A DNA stretch of 64,000 nt, taken from positions 124,001-188,000 of the forward strand of contig CAWINK010000022.1 of assembly GCA_963837445.1 (NCBI GenBank). The letters are read 5' to 3'. The translations under genes were made by a program, and so were the position numbers. The notes under the pieces were generated by a model. The model was given only the letters and a program-made list of their open reading frames with translations. It was not told the origin of the DNA and made no database searches. The stretch comes from JACVRW01 sp963837445 (lineage in GTDB: Bacteria > Actinomycetota > Thermoleophilia > Solirubrobacterales > Thermoleophilaceae). Shown one piece after another: positions 1 to 8,053 of this stretch (positions are counted from its first letter, which is position 1; each line of letters begins with the position of its first letter).

Positions 1-129
1 TCCGAGGCCGTAGGCCTTCTCGACTTCCGGGTTCCAGCCGGCTTCCTTCAATGCCTCGTGGGCGTTCCGGCAGGGATGGCCGCCGGGACGGGGTGAGCGG
101 AAGGTTCCCCAACAGACGTAGAGCTTCAT
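1..129 (-). CDS. Thioredoxin/GST N-terminal-like protein, N-terminal fragment
   Basis: Only the first 43 codons are in the window; the gene runs off the left edge. The protein begins MKLYVCWGTF and goes on through SPRPGGHPC and AHEALKEAGW, which has the beta-strand, loop, helix order of the glutaredoxin/GST N-terminal fold. The usual CxxC is not present; a lone Cys sits in strand one and another in GHPC. The ATG is preceded by TAGGGT and seven bases, a leaderless-type arrangement. Function cannot be fixed from this fragment. Confidence 0.6.
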   Translation of the reverse strand, partial: MKLYVCWGTFRSPRPGGHPCRNAHEALKEAGWNPEVEKAYGLG

Positions 130-136
130 GGGCGGG

Positions 137-142
137 ACCCTA
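137..142 (-). promoter_or_regulatory. -10 element TAGGGT, leaderless type
   Basis: On the minus strand TAGGGT lies seven bases before the ATG at 129, with no Shine-Dalgarno sequence between them. The element overlaps the stop codon of fbpC (140-142). Confidence 0.5.
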
Positions 143-1165
143 ATCGACCAGCGTGGTCACGGCGGCCGGTGAGGGCCGCACGAACACGCTGTCGCCCACC
201 TCGTGCAGCTCGAGCGACGGGAGTTGCACCAGCAACGTCTTCCCACCCTCGTGGCGCAGCCGGTACAGGACGTCGTGGCCGCGGAACTCGCGCGCCACCA
301 CCTCGGCGTTCCCGTTGCCGTCCGCGCGCAGCTCCAGCTGCTCGGGGCGGACGGCCACGTGCACGGACCCGCTCGCCGGCGCGCTCAGGTCGAACACGCC
401 GAGCTCGGTCTCGACTCCGCCGCCGCGCGCGACGCCCGACAGCACGTTCACCTCGCCCACGAACTGGGCCGCCCAGCGCGTGGCGGGCCTGCCGTACACC
501 TCGACGGGCGGTCCCACCTGGACGATCTCGCCGTCGCGCATCACGGCCACGCGGTCGGCCAGCGAGAGCGCCTCCTCCTGGTCGTGCGTCACCAGCAGGG
601 CGGTGGCCTCGGCGTCGCGCAGGATCAGCTCCACCTCCCTCCGCAGCCCTCCGCGCAGGGACGCGTCGAGGCTCGAGAACGGCTCGTCGAGCAGCACCAG
701 CTCGGGCCCCGGCGCAAGTGCCCGCGCGAGGGCCACGCGCTGGCGCTCCCCTCCCGAGAGCTCGTGCACGCCCGTGCGCGCCTTGTGCTGGAGGCCGACC
801 AGCTCGAGCGTCCGCTGGGTGAGCGTGTCGCGCTCCTCGCGCGGCCGGTTCGATAGCCCGAAGGACACGTTGCGCTCGACGCTCAGATGCGGGAACAGCG
901 CGTAGTCCTGGAAGACCATGCCCACGCGCCGCTTCTCGGGCGGCACGGTCCGCCCGGGGCCGGCCACGACCTCGTCGGAGACCACGACGCAGCCCGCGTC
1001 GGGCTGCTCGAAGCCGGCGATCACCCGCAGGAGCGTCGTCTTGCCACACCCCGACGGCCCGAGCACCGCCATCAGCTCGCCGCGCTCGATCTCGAGGTTC
1101 AGGTCGCGCACGGCCTCGATCGCTCCGAACGACTTGGATAGCCCGCGCACCCGGACGTGGCTCAT
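140..1165 (-). CDS. fbpC: Iron(III) ABC transporter, ATP-binding protein (FbpC-like)
   Basis: This 341-residue ATPase powers iron(III) import at the inner face of the membrane. It shows Walker A GPSGCGKTT, a Q-loop (VFQDYALFPH), the signature LSGGERQRVALARAL, Walker B LVLLDEP and the switch His in LLVTHDQEEAL. A C-terminal TOBE-like regulatory domain follows (VRPEQLELRADG onward). Its ATG overlaps the permease stop by four bases (ATGA), so the two are translationally coupled. Length and domain order match FbpC/PotA-type ATPases. The FbpA and FbpB partners next door make iron the most likely substrate. Confidence 0.88.
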   Translation of the reverse strand: MSHVRVRGLSKSFGAIEAVRDLNLEIERGELMAVLGPSGCGKTTLLRVIAGFEQPDAGCVVVSDEVVAGPGRTVPPEKRRVGMVFQDYALFPHLSVERNVSFGLSNRPREERDTLTQRTLELVGLQHKARTGVHELSGGERQRVALARALAPGPELVLLDEPFSSLDASLRGGLRREVELILRDAEATALLVTHDQEEALSLADRVAVMRDGEIVQVGPPVEVYGRPATRWAAQFVGEVNVLSGVARGGGVETELGVFDLSAPASGSVHVAVRPEQLELRADGNGNAEVVAREFRGHDVLYRLRHEGGKTLLVQLPSLELHEVGDSVFVRPSPAAVTTLVD

Positions 1166-2775
1166 GCGCGCGCCACCTCCGGCTCCTCGACCCACGCCGA
1201 GGCGGCGGGCGACGCCTCCACCTCGCTGGCACCCGCTCGCCCGGACATCCTGATCATCAGCGCCACCGGCAGCAGGCCAACAAGCACGATCAGCAGCGCG
1301 GGCAGCGCCGCGGTCTGGAAGAGCGACTCGGTGGTGGCCTGCCAGACGGCGATGGCGAGCGTGTCGCCGCCGAGCGGCCGCAGCAGCAGCGTGGCGGGCA
1401 GCTCCTTCATCACCTCCACGAACACGAGCAGCGCAGCCGTGACGAGGCCGGTGCGGAGCAGCGGCACGTGCACCCGTGCCAGCACGTCGAGTCGATCGGC
1501 GCCGAGTCCGCGGGCGGCGTCGTCGAGCTGGCGCGGGATGCGCAGCAGGCTCGCCTCGATCGCACCCCAGGCGAGGGCGAGGAAGCGAACTACGTAGGCG
1601 TAGAAGAGTCCGATCACAGTGCCCGTGAGCAGCAGTCCCGTGCCCGCCACTCCGTCTATCCGCTGCTCGAGCCAACCGAGCGGCACGATCACCGCCACGG
1701 CCACAACTGAGCCCGGCAGGCCATATCCGATCGTAGCGGTGCGGGCCGCGATCGCGGCCGGCCTGGACGCGCTCGCGCGCACCCCGTACGCGAGCAGCAG
1801 CGCCACCACCGGCACAAGCACCGCGCTCATCCCGGCAAGCAGGACGCTGTTGCGTGCCGCGGTGGCGAACTCGGGGGGCAGAAGGCCGTCGCTGATCGAC
1901 TCCACCGACCACACGCCGAGCTGGGCGAGCGGAGCGCCAACCACCCCAACCACGAGCGCGAGCGGCAGCACGACGGCCGCGGCCGCGGAGAGCCCGCGCA
2001 GGCGCACGGGCGGGACCACGTCACCGCGCGCGGCCAGCTGGGCGTGGCGGGCGCGGCCGCGCGCGAGCCGCTCCAGCACCAGCAGCGTGAGCGTGACCGA
2101 GACGAGCAGCATCGCGAGCTGCATCGCCGCGTCGCGGTCGAAGGCGGTGAACCAGACGCGGTAGATCGCGTCCGTGAACGTGCGCACCCCGAGCAGGTTG
2201 ACCGTGCCGAAGTCCGCGAGCGCCTCCATCAGCGCGAGCGCCACGCCGCCGAGGATCGCCGGGCGGGCGAGCGGCAGGCCCACGCGCAGGATCGCCCGGC
2301 GGCGTGACAGCCCGAGCCCGCGAGCAGCCTCGAGCAGCGTCCGCGACTGGCTGAGGAAGGCCGCCCGCGCGAGCAGGTAGACGTACGGATAGAGGACGAG
2401 CGTGAACACGCAGACCGCCCCGAGCGTGGAGCGGATGCCGGGCACGTCGAGCCCCAGCGCGAACAGCGTGAACACGTAGCCCGGCATCGCGAGCGGCAGC
2501 ACGAGCGCCCACTCGATCCAGCGCCGGCCCGGGAACTCGAAGAAGGAGACGAGCACGGCGAGCGCGGTGCCGAGCACGAACGTGCCACCGCCCACGCCCA
2601 CCAGGAGGACGGCGGTGGCCTCGACCGCCTCGGGCACGAAGCCGGAGAAGCGCGAGAGGCCTCCGGGGGCGACGATGAAGGAGAGCGGCAGGCCGATGAG
2701 CGGCCCCACCACGAGAACTGCGCAGAGAACCGTGCCGATGGCGAAGCCATCTAGGGGTCGGGCTCTCAGTCCCAC
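1162..2775 (-). CDS. fbpB: Iron(III) ABC transporter, double permease (FbpB-like)
   Basis: A 537-residue membrane protein with about twelve hydrophobic segments, made of two homologous permease halves fused in one chain as is usual for FbpB. Each half carries an EAA-type loop (EAARGLGLSRRRAILRVGLP and DDAARGLGADRLDVLARVHVP) that docks the ATPase. The GTG start overlaps the end of fbpA by ten bases. It would form the transmembrane channel for iron taken from FbpA. Confidence 0.87.
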   Translation of the reverse strand: MGLRARPLDGFAIGTVLCAVLVVGPLIGLPLSFIVAPGGLSRFSGFVPEAVEATAVLLVGVGGGTFVLGTALAVLVSFFEFPGRRWIEWALVLPLAMPGYVFTLFALGLDVPGIRSTLGAVCVFTLVLYPYVYLLARAAFLSQSRTLLEAARGLGLSRRRAILRVGLPLARPAILGGVALALMEALADFGTVNLLGVRTFTDAIYRVWFTAFDRDAAMQLAMLLVSVTLTLLVLERLARGRARHAQLAARGDVVPPVRLRGLSAAAAVVLPLALVVGVVGAPLAQLGVWSVESISDGLLPPEFATAARNSVLLAGMSAVLVPVVALLLAYGVRASASRPAAIAARTATIGYGLPGSVVAVAVIVPLGWLEQRIDGVAGTGLLLTGTVIGLFYAYVVRFLALAWGAIEASLLRIPRQLDDAARGLGADRLDVLARVHVPLLRTGLVTAALLVFVEVMKELPATLLLRPLGGDTLAIAVWQATTESLFQTAALPALLIVLVGLLPVALMIRMSGRAGASEVEASPAASAWVEEPEVARA

Positions 2776-3782
2776 CCAACCTCGTCCATCAGGTTGAGCG
2801 CCTCCGTGAGGTGGGCGCCGGCGCCGTCCACGTCGATCGGGTCCTGCTTGAAGTCGCCGAACCGGGCGATCTCAGGCGATGGCCGCGCTCCCTCCACAAC
2901 CGGGAACTCGTGGTTGTTCTGCGCGAACACCTCCTGCTGGCTCGGCTCCAGCAGGAACTCGATCAGCTCGCGGGCCGCGTCCCCCTGGTCGGTGCCGCGG
3001 ACGACGCCGATGCCGGACAGGTTCACGTGCGTGCCGCGCCCCTGCTGGTCGGCCCACTCGGGCGTCACGGGGAAGTCGGGATCCTCCTCGAGCTCGCGGC
3101 CGAGGTAGTAGGAGTTGGTGAGGCCCACGTCGCAGTCGCCGTCCGCGATCGCGTCCAGCACGTCCACGTCGGAGCCGAGGATGTCCGGGTCGTTCGCCAT
3201 CCAGCGGCGCAGCATGCGCTCGGTGGCGGCGCGCCCGTCCTTGGCGAGACGGTCTGCAACGAACGACACGTTGTACTCGCTCGTCCCCGAGCGCAGGCAG
3301 AGGCGACCCTTCCACTCCGGGTCGCCGAGGCCCTCGTAGGTGGTGACCTCGCCGGGCGACACGCGGTCCGTCGAGCGCATGATCGTCCGCGCGCGCAGCG
3401 TGAGGCCGTACCAAATGCCGTCCGGATCGCTCACCTCGGGGGCCGCGTCGCCGACCTTGACCGGCTCGAGCAGCCCCGCCTCCTTTGCGCGCCACAGGTT
3501 GGCCGCATCGACGGTGATCAGGACGTCCGCGGGCGTGTTGTCGCCCTCGGTCTCGAGCCGCTCATACAGCTCGGACGCGTTGCCGCCGCGCAGGCGCAGG
3601 TGGGTGCCCGTGTCCTTGGCGAAGCGCTCGAACGGCTCCTCCTCGCCGTAGTGGGAGCGGGCGGAGTAGACCACCAGCTCGTCGGAGGACGACCCCGACG
3701 TGGCCACGATCACGCCCACGAAGGCGAGCAGCACCAGGGTGGCGCCGCCGATGAGGAGTGCAAGCAGGCGGCGGCGCGACAT
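2766..3782 (-). CDS. fbpA: Iron(III) ABC transporter, substrate-binding protein (FbpA-like)
   Basis: This 338-residue protein captures ferric iron outside the membrane. After an N-terminal hydrophobic segment (about residues 5-28) comes LVVYSARSHYGE, typical of the family. The paired tyrosines of the iron site are visible in NSYYLGREL, and NHEFPVVEGA occurs near the C-terminus as in other FbpA proteins. Unlike many Gram-positive binding proteins it has no lipobox cysteine (the segment ends TSGSSSDEL), so it may stay anchored by its signal segment or be released. It sits two bases downstream of a small lipoprotein gene and heads fbpBC. Confidence 0.88.
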   Translation of the reverse strand: MSRRRLLALLIGGATLVLLAFVGVIVATSGSSSDELVVYSARSHYGEEEPFERFAKDTGTHLRLRGGNASELYERLETEGDNTPADVLITVDAANLWRAKEAGLLEPVKVGDAAPEVSDPDGIWYGLTLRARTIMRSTDRVSPGEVTTYEGLGDPEWKGRLCLRSGTSEYNVSFVADRLAKDGRAATERMLRRWMANDPDILGSDVDVLDAIADGDCDVGLTNSYYLGRELEEDPDFPVTPEWADQQGRGTHVNLSGIGVVRGTDQGDAARELIEFLLEPSQQEVFAQNNHEFPVVEGARPSPEIARFGDFKQDPIDVDGAGAHLTEALNLMDEVGWD

Positions 3783-3785
3783 TGC

Positions 3786-3983
3786 CTACGGGCTGGTCTC
3801 GGTGCCGGTCGTCTCGGCCTCGGTCGTTCCGGTCGTCTCGGTGCCCGTTCCGGTGGTCTCGGTGCCCGTTCCGCCCTCGAATTGAACGTCGCCCTCGCGG
3901 TCCTCGCCGCAGGCCGCGACACCAATTGCAGCCCCGGTCCCGAGGGCGGCTGTGATCACGATGGTGGCCGTCTTTCTCATCAT
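3786..3983 (-). CDS. Small Thr/Glu-rich lipoprotein, first gene of the iron-uptake operon
   Basis: The 65-residue product starts MMRKTATIVITAALG and has a lipobox ending in VAAC, so the mature protein would be a lipidated peptide of about 40 residues. The tail is built from repeated Thr, Gly and Glu (units like TGTETTG), encoded by an imperfect tandem DNA repeat. It lies two bases upstream of fbpA, whose stretch lacks its own lipobox. The IdeR-like box and a TACCCT -10 abut its ATG, which argues that it is real and iron-regulated. No known function; a tether or iron-binding role is speculation. Confidence 0.7.
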   Translation of the reverse strand: MMRKTATIVITAALGTGAAIGVAACGEDREGDVQFEGGTGTETTGTGTETTGTTEAETTGTETSP

Positions 3984-4002
3984 GCGCGTTAGGGTAACCT
4001 AA
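3984..4002. promoter_or_regulatory. IdeR/DtxR-like iron box over the -10 of the iron-uptake operon
   Basis: The segment contains TTAGGGTAACCTAA with perfect TTAGG/CCTAA arms. Aligned with the DtxR/IdeR consensus TTAGGTTAGGCTAACCTAA I count 14 of 19 matches. On the minus strand it includes TACCCT (3991-3996), seven bases before the ATG at 3983, so a bound repressor would cover the -10 of a leaderless transcript. On the plus strand it lies 52 bases upstream of sufB, so both directions could respond to iron. Assignment rests on the consensus only. Confidence 0.65.
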
Positions 4003-4039
4003 CTCCGACCTCGTGGGTCTGGAAAGCCGCCGAGCGCGC

Positions 4040-4045
4040 TATCCT
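4040..4045 (+). promoter_or_regulatory. -10 element TATCCT of sufB
   Basis: TATCCT ends eight bases before the sufB ATG. A GGGGA lies in the gap, four bases from the ATG, so either leaderless translation from this element or a leadered transcript from further upstream is possible. Confidence 0.45.
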
Positions 4046-4053
4046 GGGGATGT

Positions 4054-5454
4054 ATGGCAGCCACTGACAAGACCCGCGTACAGAAGCCCAGCCCGATCAA
4101 GGAGAACGAGCAGGGACAGCTCGTCGCCAAGAAGGGGATCTCCCGTGAGGTGATCGCCGAGCTTTCCAAGATCAAGGGCGAGCCGGAGTGGATGCGCGAG
4201 AAGCGCATCAAGTCCTACGAGATCTTCGAGCGCAAGCCGATCCCGACCTGGGGCGTGGACCTCTCGGACCTCGACCTGTCCGAGCTGGTGCTCTACTCCC
4301 CGCCCGAGGCCGGCCGCTACGACAGCTGGGACGACGTTCCGGACGAGCAGAAGGACACCTTCGAGAAGCTCGGCATCCCCCAGGCTGAGCGCGAGCACCT
4401 CGCCGGCGTCGTGGGCGTGTGGCGCCAGGAGCCCTTCTACGAGGGGCTGAAGCAGGAGTACGCGGACCAGGGAATCATCTTCTGCGCCATGGACACGGCG
4501 GTCACCGAGCACGAGGACCTCGTGCGCGAGTACTTCATGAAGAAGTGCGTGCCGCCGCAGGACAACAAGTTCTCGGCGCTGCACGGCGCGGTCTGGTCAG
4601 GCGGCTCGTTCCTGTACGTGCCGAAGGACGTGAAGGTCGACCTCCCGCTCCAGGCCTACTTCCGGATGGAGGGCGCCAACGAGGGCACCTTCGAGCACAC
4701 GCTGATCATCGCCGACTCGGGGTCCGAGGTGAACTACATCGAGGGCTGCACGGCGCAGACCTACTCGGTCAACTCGATGCACTCCGCGGTCGTCGAGATC
4801 TTCGTCAAGGAGGGCGCCAAGGCCCGCTACACGACCGTTCAGAACTGGTCGAAGGACGTGTTCAACCTGAACACCAAGCGGGCGATCGTCGAGGCCAACG
4901 GCACGGTCGAGTGGGTCGGCGGGTCGATGGGCGCCAAGAAGGTCATGCTCTACCCCGGCTCCTTCCTGATCGGCGAGGGCGCGCGCGCCGACCACCTAAA
5001 CGTGGGCGTGGCGTCCGGCGACGTGTGGAAGGACACCGGCGCCAAGGTCGTGCACCTGGCGCCGAACACCACCTCCAACATCCTCGCCAAGTCGATCTCC
5101 AAGGACGGCGGGATCATGGGCTACCGCGGCCTCGTCCGCATGGGCCACAACTCGCAGGGCTCCAAGGCCCGCGTGCAGTGCGACGGCCTGATGATGGACG
5201 ACCGCTCGCGCTCCGACACCTGGCCCGACATCCAGATCCAGAACCCGCACGTGACCGTGGCCCACGAGGCCGTGGTCGGCAAGATCTCCGACGAGCAGCT
5301 CTTCTACCTCCAGTCGCGCGGCCTCTCCGAGGAGGAGGCGGCCGCGATGATCGTGAACGGCTTCATCGAGCCGGTCACGAAGGAGCTGCCGATGGAGTAC
5401 GCCGTCGAGCTGAACCGGTTGATTCAGCTCGAGATGGTCGACTCGATCGGCTGA
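4054..5454 (+). CDS. sufB: Fe-S cluster scaffold protein SufB
   Basis: SufB is the scaffold subunit of the SufBCD complex, which builds Fe-S clusters in the cytosol. The 466-residue protein has the family hallmarks: GVWRQEPFYEGLKQEYADQG, SALHGAVWSGGSFLYVPK, FEHTLIIADSGSEVNYIEGC (the conserved Cys), and the SKSISKDGG and AHEAVVGKISDEQLFYL blocks in the beta-helix and C-terminal parts. The length is normal. No sufC, sufD or sufS follows; downstream is the first copy of a hairpin repeat. It is divergent from the iron importer, sharing the intergenic iron box. Confidence 0.95.
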   Translation: MAATDKTRVQKPSPIKENEQGQLVAKKGISREVIAELSKIKGEPEWMREKRIKSYEIFERKPIPTWGVDLSDLDLSELVLYSPPEAGRYDSWDDVPDEQKDTFEKLGIPQAEREHLAGVVGVWRQEPFYEGLKQEYADQGIIFCAMDTAVTEHEDLVREYFMKKCVPPQDNKFSALHGAVWSGGSFLYVPKDVKVDLPLQAYFRMEGANEGTFEHTLIIADSGSEVNYIEGCTAQTYSVNSMHSAVVEIFVKEGAKARYTTVQNWSKDVFNLNTKRAIVEANGTVEWVGGSMGAKKVMLYPGSFLIGEGARADHLNVGVASGDVWKDTGAKVVHLAPNTTSNILAKSISKDGGIMGYRGLVRMGHNSQGSKARVQCDGLMMDDRSRSDTWPDIQIQNPHVTVAHEAVVGKISDEQLFYLQSRGLSEEEAAAMIVNGFIEPVTKELPMEYAVELNRLIQLEMVDSIG

Positions 5455-5470
5455 CCCGCCTGCGCCGGCT

Positions 5471-5603
5471 TACGGCAGCGGTGAAGGGGTAGGTCGACAA
5501 CTCGCCACTCGACCTCTTTCGAAGGCGGGTGAGGCGCCTTGCCGCGCCAATCGAATGACAACACGCCACACCCCGCCTGTGGGGCCGGGGTGTGGTGACT
5601 TGT
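5471..5603 (+). repeat. 133-bp hairpin-rich intergenic repeat, copy 1
   Basis: This segment matches 8851-8983 at 127 of 133 positions in the same orientation. It holds nested inverted repeats: AGGTCGA/TCGACCT, AAGGCG/CGCCTT and a perfect 10-bp stem CCACACCCCG/CGGGGTGTGG (5566-5575 and 5586-5595) around a 10-base loop. The right end is diverged compared with copy 2, so the outer terminal inverted repeat is damaged here. It lies just after sufB and may also stop its transcription. No ORF of note is inside. A MITE or REP-like element, or a structured RNA, would fit. Confidence 0.85.
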
Positions 5604-5635
5604 AACGAGGGTTGCCCTCGGGCGCGGCCGCGCCT

Positions 5636-5641
5636 TAGCGT
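5636..5641 (+). promoter_or_regulatory. -10 element TAGCGT of the lipase gene
   Basis: TAGCGT ends six bases before the ATG at 5648 and no Shine-Dalgarno sequence is present, consistent with a leaderless mRNA. Confidence 0.45.
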
Positions 5642-5647
5642 CCGCCC

Positions 5648-6292
5648 ATGAGAAAAACACTCGTAGTGCTACTCGCCGCGTCTGCCGTGCTCGTGCCGGC
5701 GGCGTCGGCCCAGGCCGCCGAGCCCATCCTGTTCGTACACGGGTGGAGCTCGAGTGGCTCCGTGTGGAACACCATGATCAGCCGCTTCCAGGCTGACGGG
5801 TTCACCAACCTCAACAACTGGTCGTACAACACGGCGCAGTCGAACAGGACCACCGCCAGCCAGATCGCCACGAGGGTGAGTCAGATCCGGGCGGCCACGG
5901 GTGCCGCGAAGGTCGACATCATCACCCACTCCATGGGCGGGCTGTCGTCGCGCTGGTACGCGAAGTTCCTCGGCGGAACGAGCTTTGTCGACGAGTGGGT
6001 ATCGCTCGGCGGGCCGAACCACGGCACGAACCTCGCGAGCCTCTGCTTCTGGCAGACGTCGTGCATCGAGATGCGCGCCGGGTCATCGTTCCTCACGCAG
6101 CTGAACAGCGGCGACGAGACGCCGGGTGGCGTCCGCTACGGCACCTGGTGGTCGCCGTGCGACGAGGTGATCAACCCCGATTCAAGCATCCTGCTGAGCG
6201 GGGCCACGAACACCAGGACCGCGTGCATGCTGCACTCGGGCTACCTGAGCAGCTCGACCGTCTACGGGCAGGTGCGCAACTTCGTGCGCTGA
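5648..6292 (+). CDS. Secreted lipase, class 2 (LipA/EstA-like)
   Basis: A 214-residue alpha/beta hydrolase with a signal peptide ending near AQA (residue 23). The oxyanion strand is ILFVHGW. The nucleophile elbow is THSMGG with Ser95, and Asp172 (PCDEV) and His196 (MLHSGY) are placed to complete the triad, as in the small Bacillus subtilis LipA type. Length and order match that family, which hydrolyses short- to medium-chain esters outside the cell. Transcribed alone: a repeat hairpin lies upstream and a strong stem-loop follows. Confidence 0.85.
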   Translation: MRKTLVVLLAASAVLVPAASAQAAEPILFVHGWSSSGSVWNTMISRFQADGFTNLNNWSYNTAQSNRTTASQIATRVSQIRAATGAAKVDIITHSMGGLSSRWYAKFLGGTSFVDEWVSLGGPNHGTNLASLCFWQTSCIEMRAGSSFLTQLNSGDETPGGVRYGTWWSPCDEVINPDSSILLSGATNTRTACMLHSGYLSSSTVYGQVRNFVR

Positions 6293-6303
6293 CCGGGAAC
6301 GGC

Positions 6304-6330
6304 GGGGAGCCTCAACCCCGGAGGCTCCCC
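6304..6330. terminator. Stem-loop after the lipase gene
   Basis: GGGGAGCCTC and GAGGCTCCCC form a perfect 10-bp stem around a 7-base loop, starting 11 bases after the lipase stop. There is no T-run, so it would be a non-canonical terminator or an mRNA stabiliser. Confidence 0.6.
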
Positions 6331-6341
6331 TGCCGATTCCC

Positions 6342-7046
6342 ATGGGGATGAGCGTGAACGACCTCGTGCTCGTCCAGGGCATGCGCGACACCAAGCTCGC
6401 GCTCAGCCGCTGGAACGAACACCCCTTCGCAATGCTCCGCCCCTGGGCGGTGCTGAGCGCCCTGATCTCCATCGGGCTGCTCGTGGCGGTCTACGTGGTG
6501 GCGAAGCTCACGCCGCTCGACGCCACGATCTACCAGATCCCCGGAGTGACCCAGGAGGCCACCCTCACCGACTACGGGCACGTGCTGTTCCGCAACTCGC
6601 TCGTGCTCGCCCTTCACGCACTCGCGTGCGTGGCCGGCTTCATGGCGGGAAGCTCGCTCCCACTCTCGGCGGCGCACCGCAGCGGGCTCTCGAGGTGGGT
6701 CCACGAGAAGGCGGGCCCGCTTGCGATCGGCTTCGTGGTCTGCGCCACGCTCTTCTCGCTCGGCACGCAGGCCTTCGTGATCGGCGGCACCGCCGCATCG
6801 ATGTCGACTCAGCTCGGTACCACCCCCGGGGTGCTGTTGCTGGCGCTCGCTCCCCATGCCCTTCCGGAGCTGATCGCGCTCTTCCTGCCCCTTGCTGCCT
6901 GGATGATCGCGAGCCGGCGGGGGGACTGGCACGAGCTACTCGCAGCCACCTTCGTGACCGTGGCCATCGCCGTACCGATCCTGCTGGCCGCCGCGGCGGT
7001 CGAGACCTGGGTCACGCCGCAGCTGCTCCTCGACATCGCGTCCTGA
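6342..7046 (+). CDS. SpoIIM/DUF95-like integral membrane protein
   Basis: A 234-residue protein with about five or six membrane segments. After a short cytosolic N-terminus comes a first helix (about residues 36-58), an extracytoplasmic loop, and then the family's typical pattern: FRNSLVLALHALACVAGFMAG, the PHALPELIALFLPLAAW block and a last helix ending AAAAVETWVTP. The PHxxxEL and AAxxE features recall stage II sporulation protein M relatives, many of which occur in non-sporulating actinobacteria as membrane proteins of unknown role. The start could be six bases later (second ATG). It converges on the next gene through a strong terminator. Confidence 0.6.
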   Translation: MGMSVNDLVLVQGMRDTKLALSRWNEHPFAMLRPWAVLSALISIGLLVAVYVVAKLTPLDATIYQIPGVTQEATLTDYGHVLFRNSLVLALHALACVAGFMAGSSLPLSAAHRSGLSRWVHEKAGPLAIGFVVCATLFSLGTQAFVIGGTAASMSTQLGTTPGVLLLALAPHALPELIALFLPLAAWMIASRRGDWHELLAATFVTVAIAVPILLAAAAVETWVTPQLLLDIAS

Positions 7047-7051
7047 ACGCA

Positions 7052-7079
7052 AACGGGGCGGCCCGAAGGCCGCCCCGTT
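7052..7079. terminator. Bidirectional terminator between converging genes
   Basis: AACGGGGCGGCC and GGCCGCCCCGTT make a perfect 12-bp stem with the tetraloop CGAA, located between the stops of two convergent genes. Confidence 0.85.
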
Positions 7080-7104
7080 GGCTACTTCCGCAACTAAGCG
7101 GTTG

Positions 7105-7926
7105 CTAGCACTTCGACTGCTTGGTCGCGGTGAACTTCTGCGACGGCTGGCTGGACGTGGCCTCGGTGATGAACGTGGCACGCACCAGGCGCTTGCCGCC
7201 CTTGCATCCGACCTTCTCGTAGAAGCCCCGCTTGTTGCCCTTGGGGCCCTTCTGCTTGAGCTTGAGCAGGTTGTCCGAGCGCCGGACCGAGTTGTCGATG
7301 CCGGACAGCGGGTGCTTCAGGTTCTGCGGCACGGTGAAGACGAAGTCGCTGGCGATCACGCCACCGATCTTCCTCTTCACGAACCTGCCGTTGATCGCGG
7401 TTGCGATCGGCAGCGCGCAGCCGACGGCGTCCGACTCGAAGTTCGCCGGGATCGGCTTGCCGTTGCTGTCAAGACGCAGCGTCATGCCGTCGCCGTCGTT
7501 GTAGAGCCGCAGCTGCAGGTTGCAGGGCGTGCTGTCGGACAGCGCCCGCTCACCGCCGGGGCCGGGCGAGCTGGGACCGGCCGCGTTCTTCACGAGGCCG
7601 CCGCCAACGAGTGCCTTGTTGCAGCTTGCCGGAACGGTCGCGTCATCGAGCTGAGTGAAGGCACACTTCGGGAACATCTTGGGGTTCGCAACGAGTCCCT
7701 CGGACCCGATCGCGTACTGCTCGATGACCGTTGCGCGCTTCGACGAGTCACTGTCCTCGACCTGGAAACCGAACTTGAGGCCGGTTGGAATCGGGTCGGC
7801 CTTGGTTCCCTTGCCCTTCACGGTCGTAGAACCGAGATGAACTTTGTAGACGTTGGTTGCGACAGCGACGCTAGCCACTGCCAGTACTGCGACGACCGCC
7901 AGTGCGGCGATCAAAAGCTTTCGCAT
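7105..7926 (-). CDS. Secreted protein of unknown function
   Basis: The 273-residue product begins MRKLLIAALAVVAVLAVAS, a clear Sec signal peptide with cleavage near AVA. The mature chain has beta-rich, repeated K-G-rich blocks, several cysteines (PKCAF, ASCNK, TPCNL, VGCAL, VGCKG) and ends QSKC. I choose the ATG at 7926 because a very strong Shine-Dalgarno (GGAGGAGG) sits just upstream; a longer frame extends to 7977 without support. This is one of few window genes with a strong ribosome site, which suggests high expression. The fold is unrecognised. Confidence 0.8.
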   Translation of the reverse strand: MRKLLIAALAVVAVLAVASVAVATNVYKVHLGSTTVKGKGTKADPIPTGLKFGFQVEDSDSSKRATVIEQYAIGSEGLVANPKMFPKCAFTQLDDATVPASCNKALVGGGLVKNAAGPSSPGPGGERALSDSTPCNLQLRLYNDGDGMTLRLDSNGKPIPANFESDAVGCALPIATAINGRFVKRKIGGVIASDFVFTVPQNLKHPLSGIDNSVRRSDNLLKLKQKGPKGNKRGFYEKVGCKGGKRLVRATFITEATSSQPSQKFTATKQSKC

Positions 7927-8053
7927 TCCTCCTCCTAGAGGCTGAGACGGGGGTCCGGCAAACTTCGAAAAGCCCATTGCGAGCCAGGCCGAACGGACGG
8001 GTTCCAGCCTACAACAGCTTCAGGGGCCAAATGTTGCGGCATTCTGTTGGGCG

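Noticed and set aside
3787..3880. Tandem GGTCTCGGTG/CCGTTCC-like repeats
   Set aside because: They encode the Thr/Glu tail of the small lipoprotein and are not a separate element.
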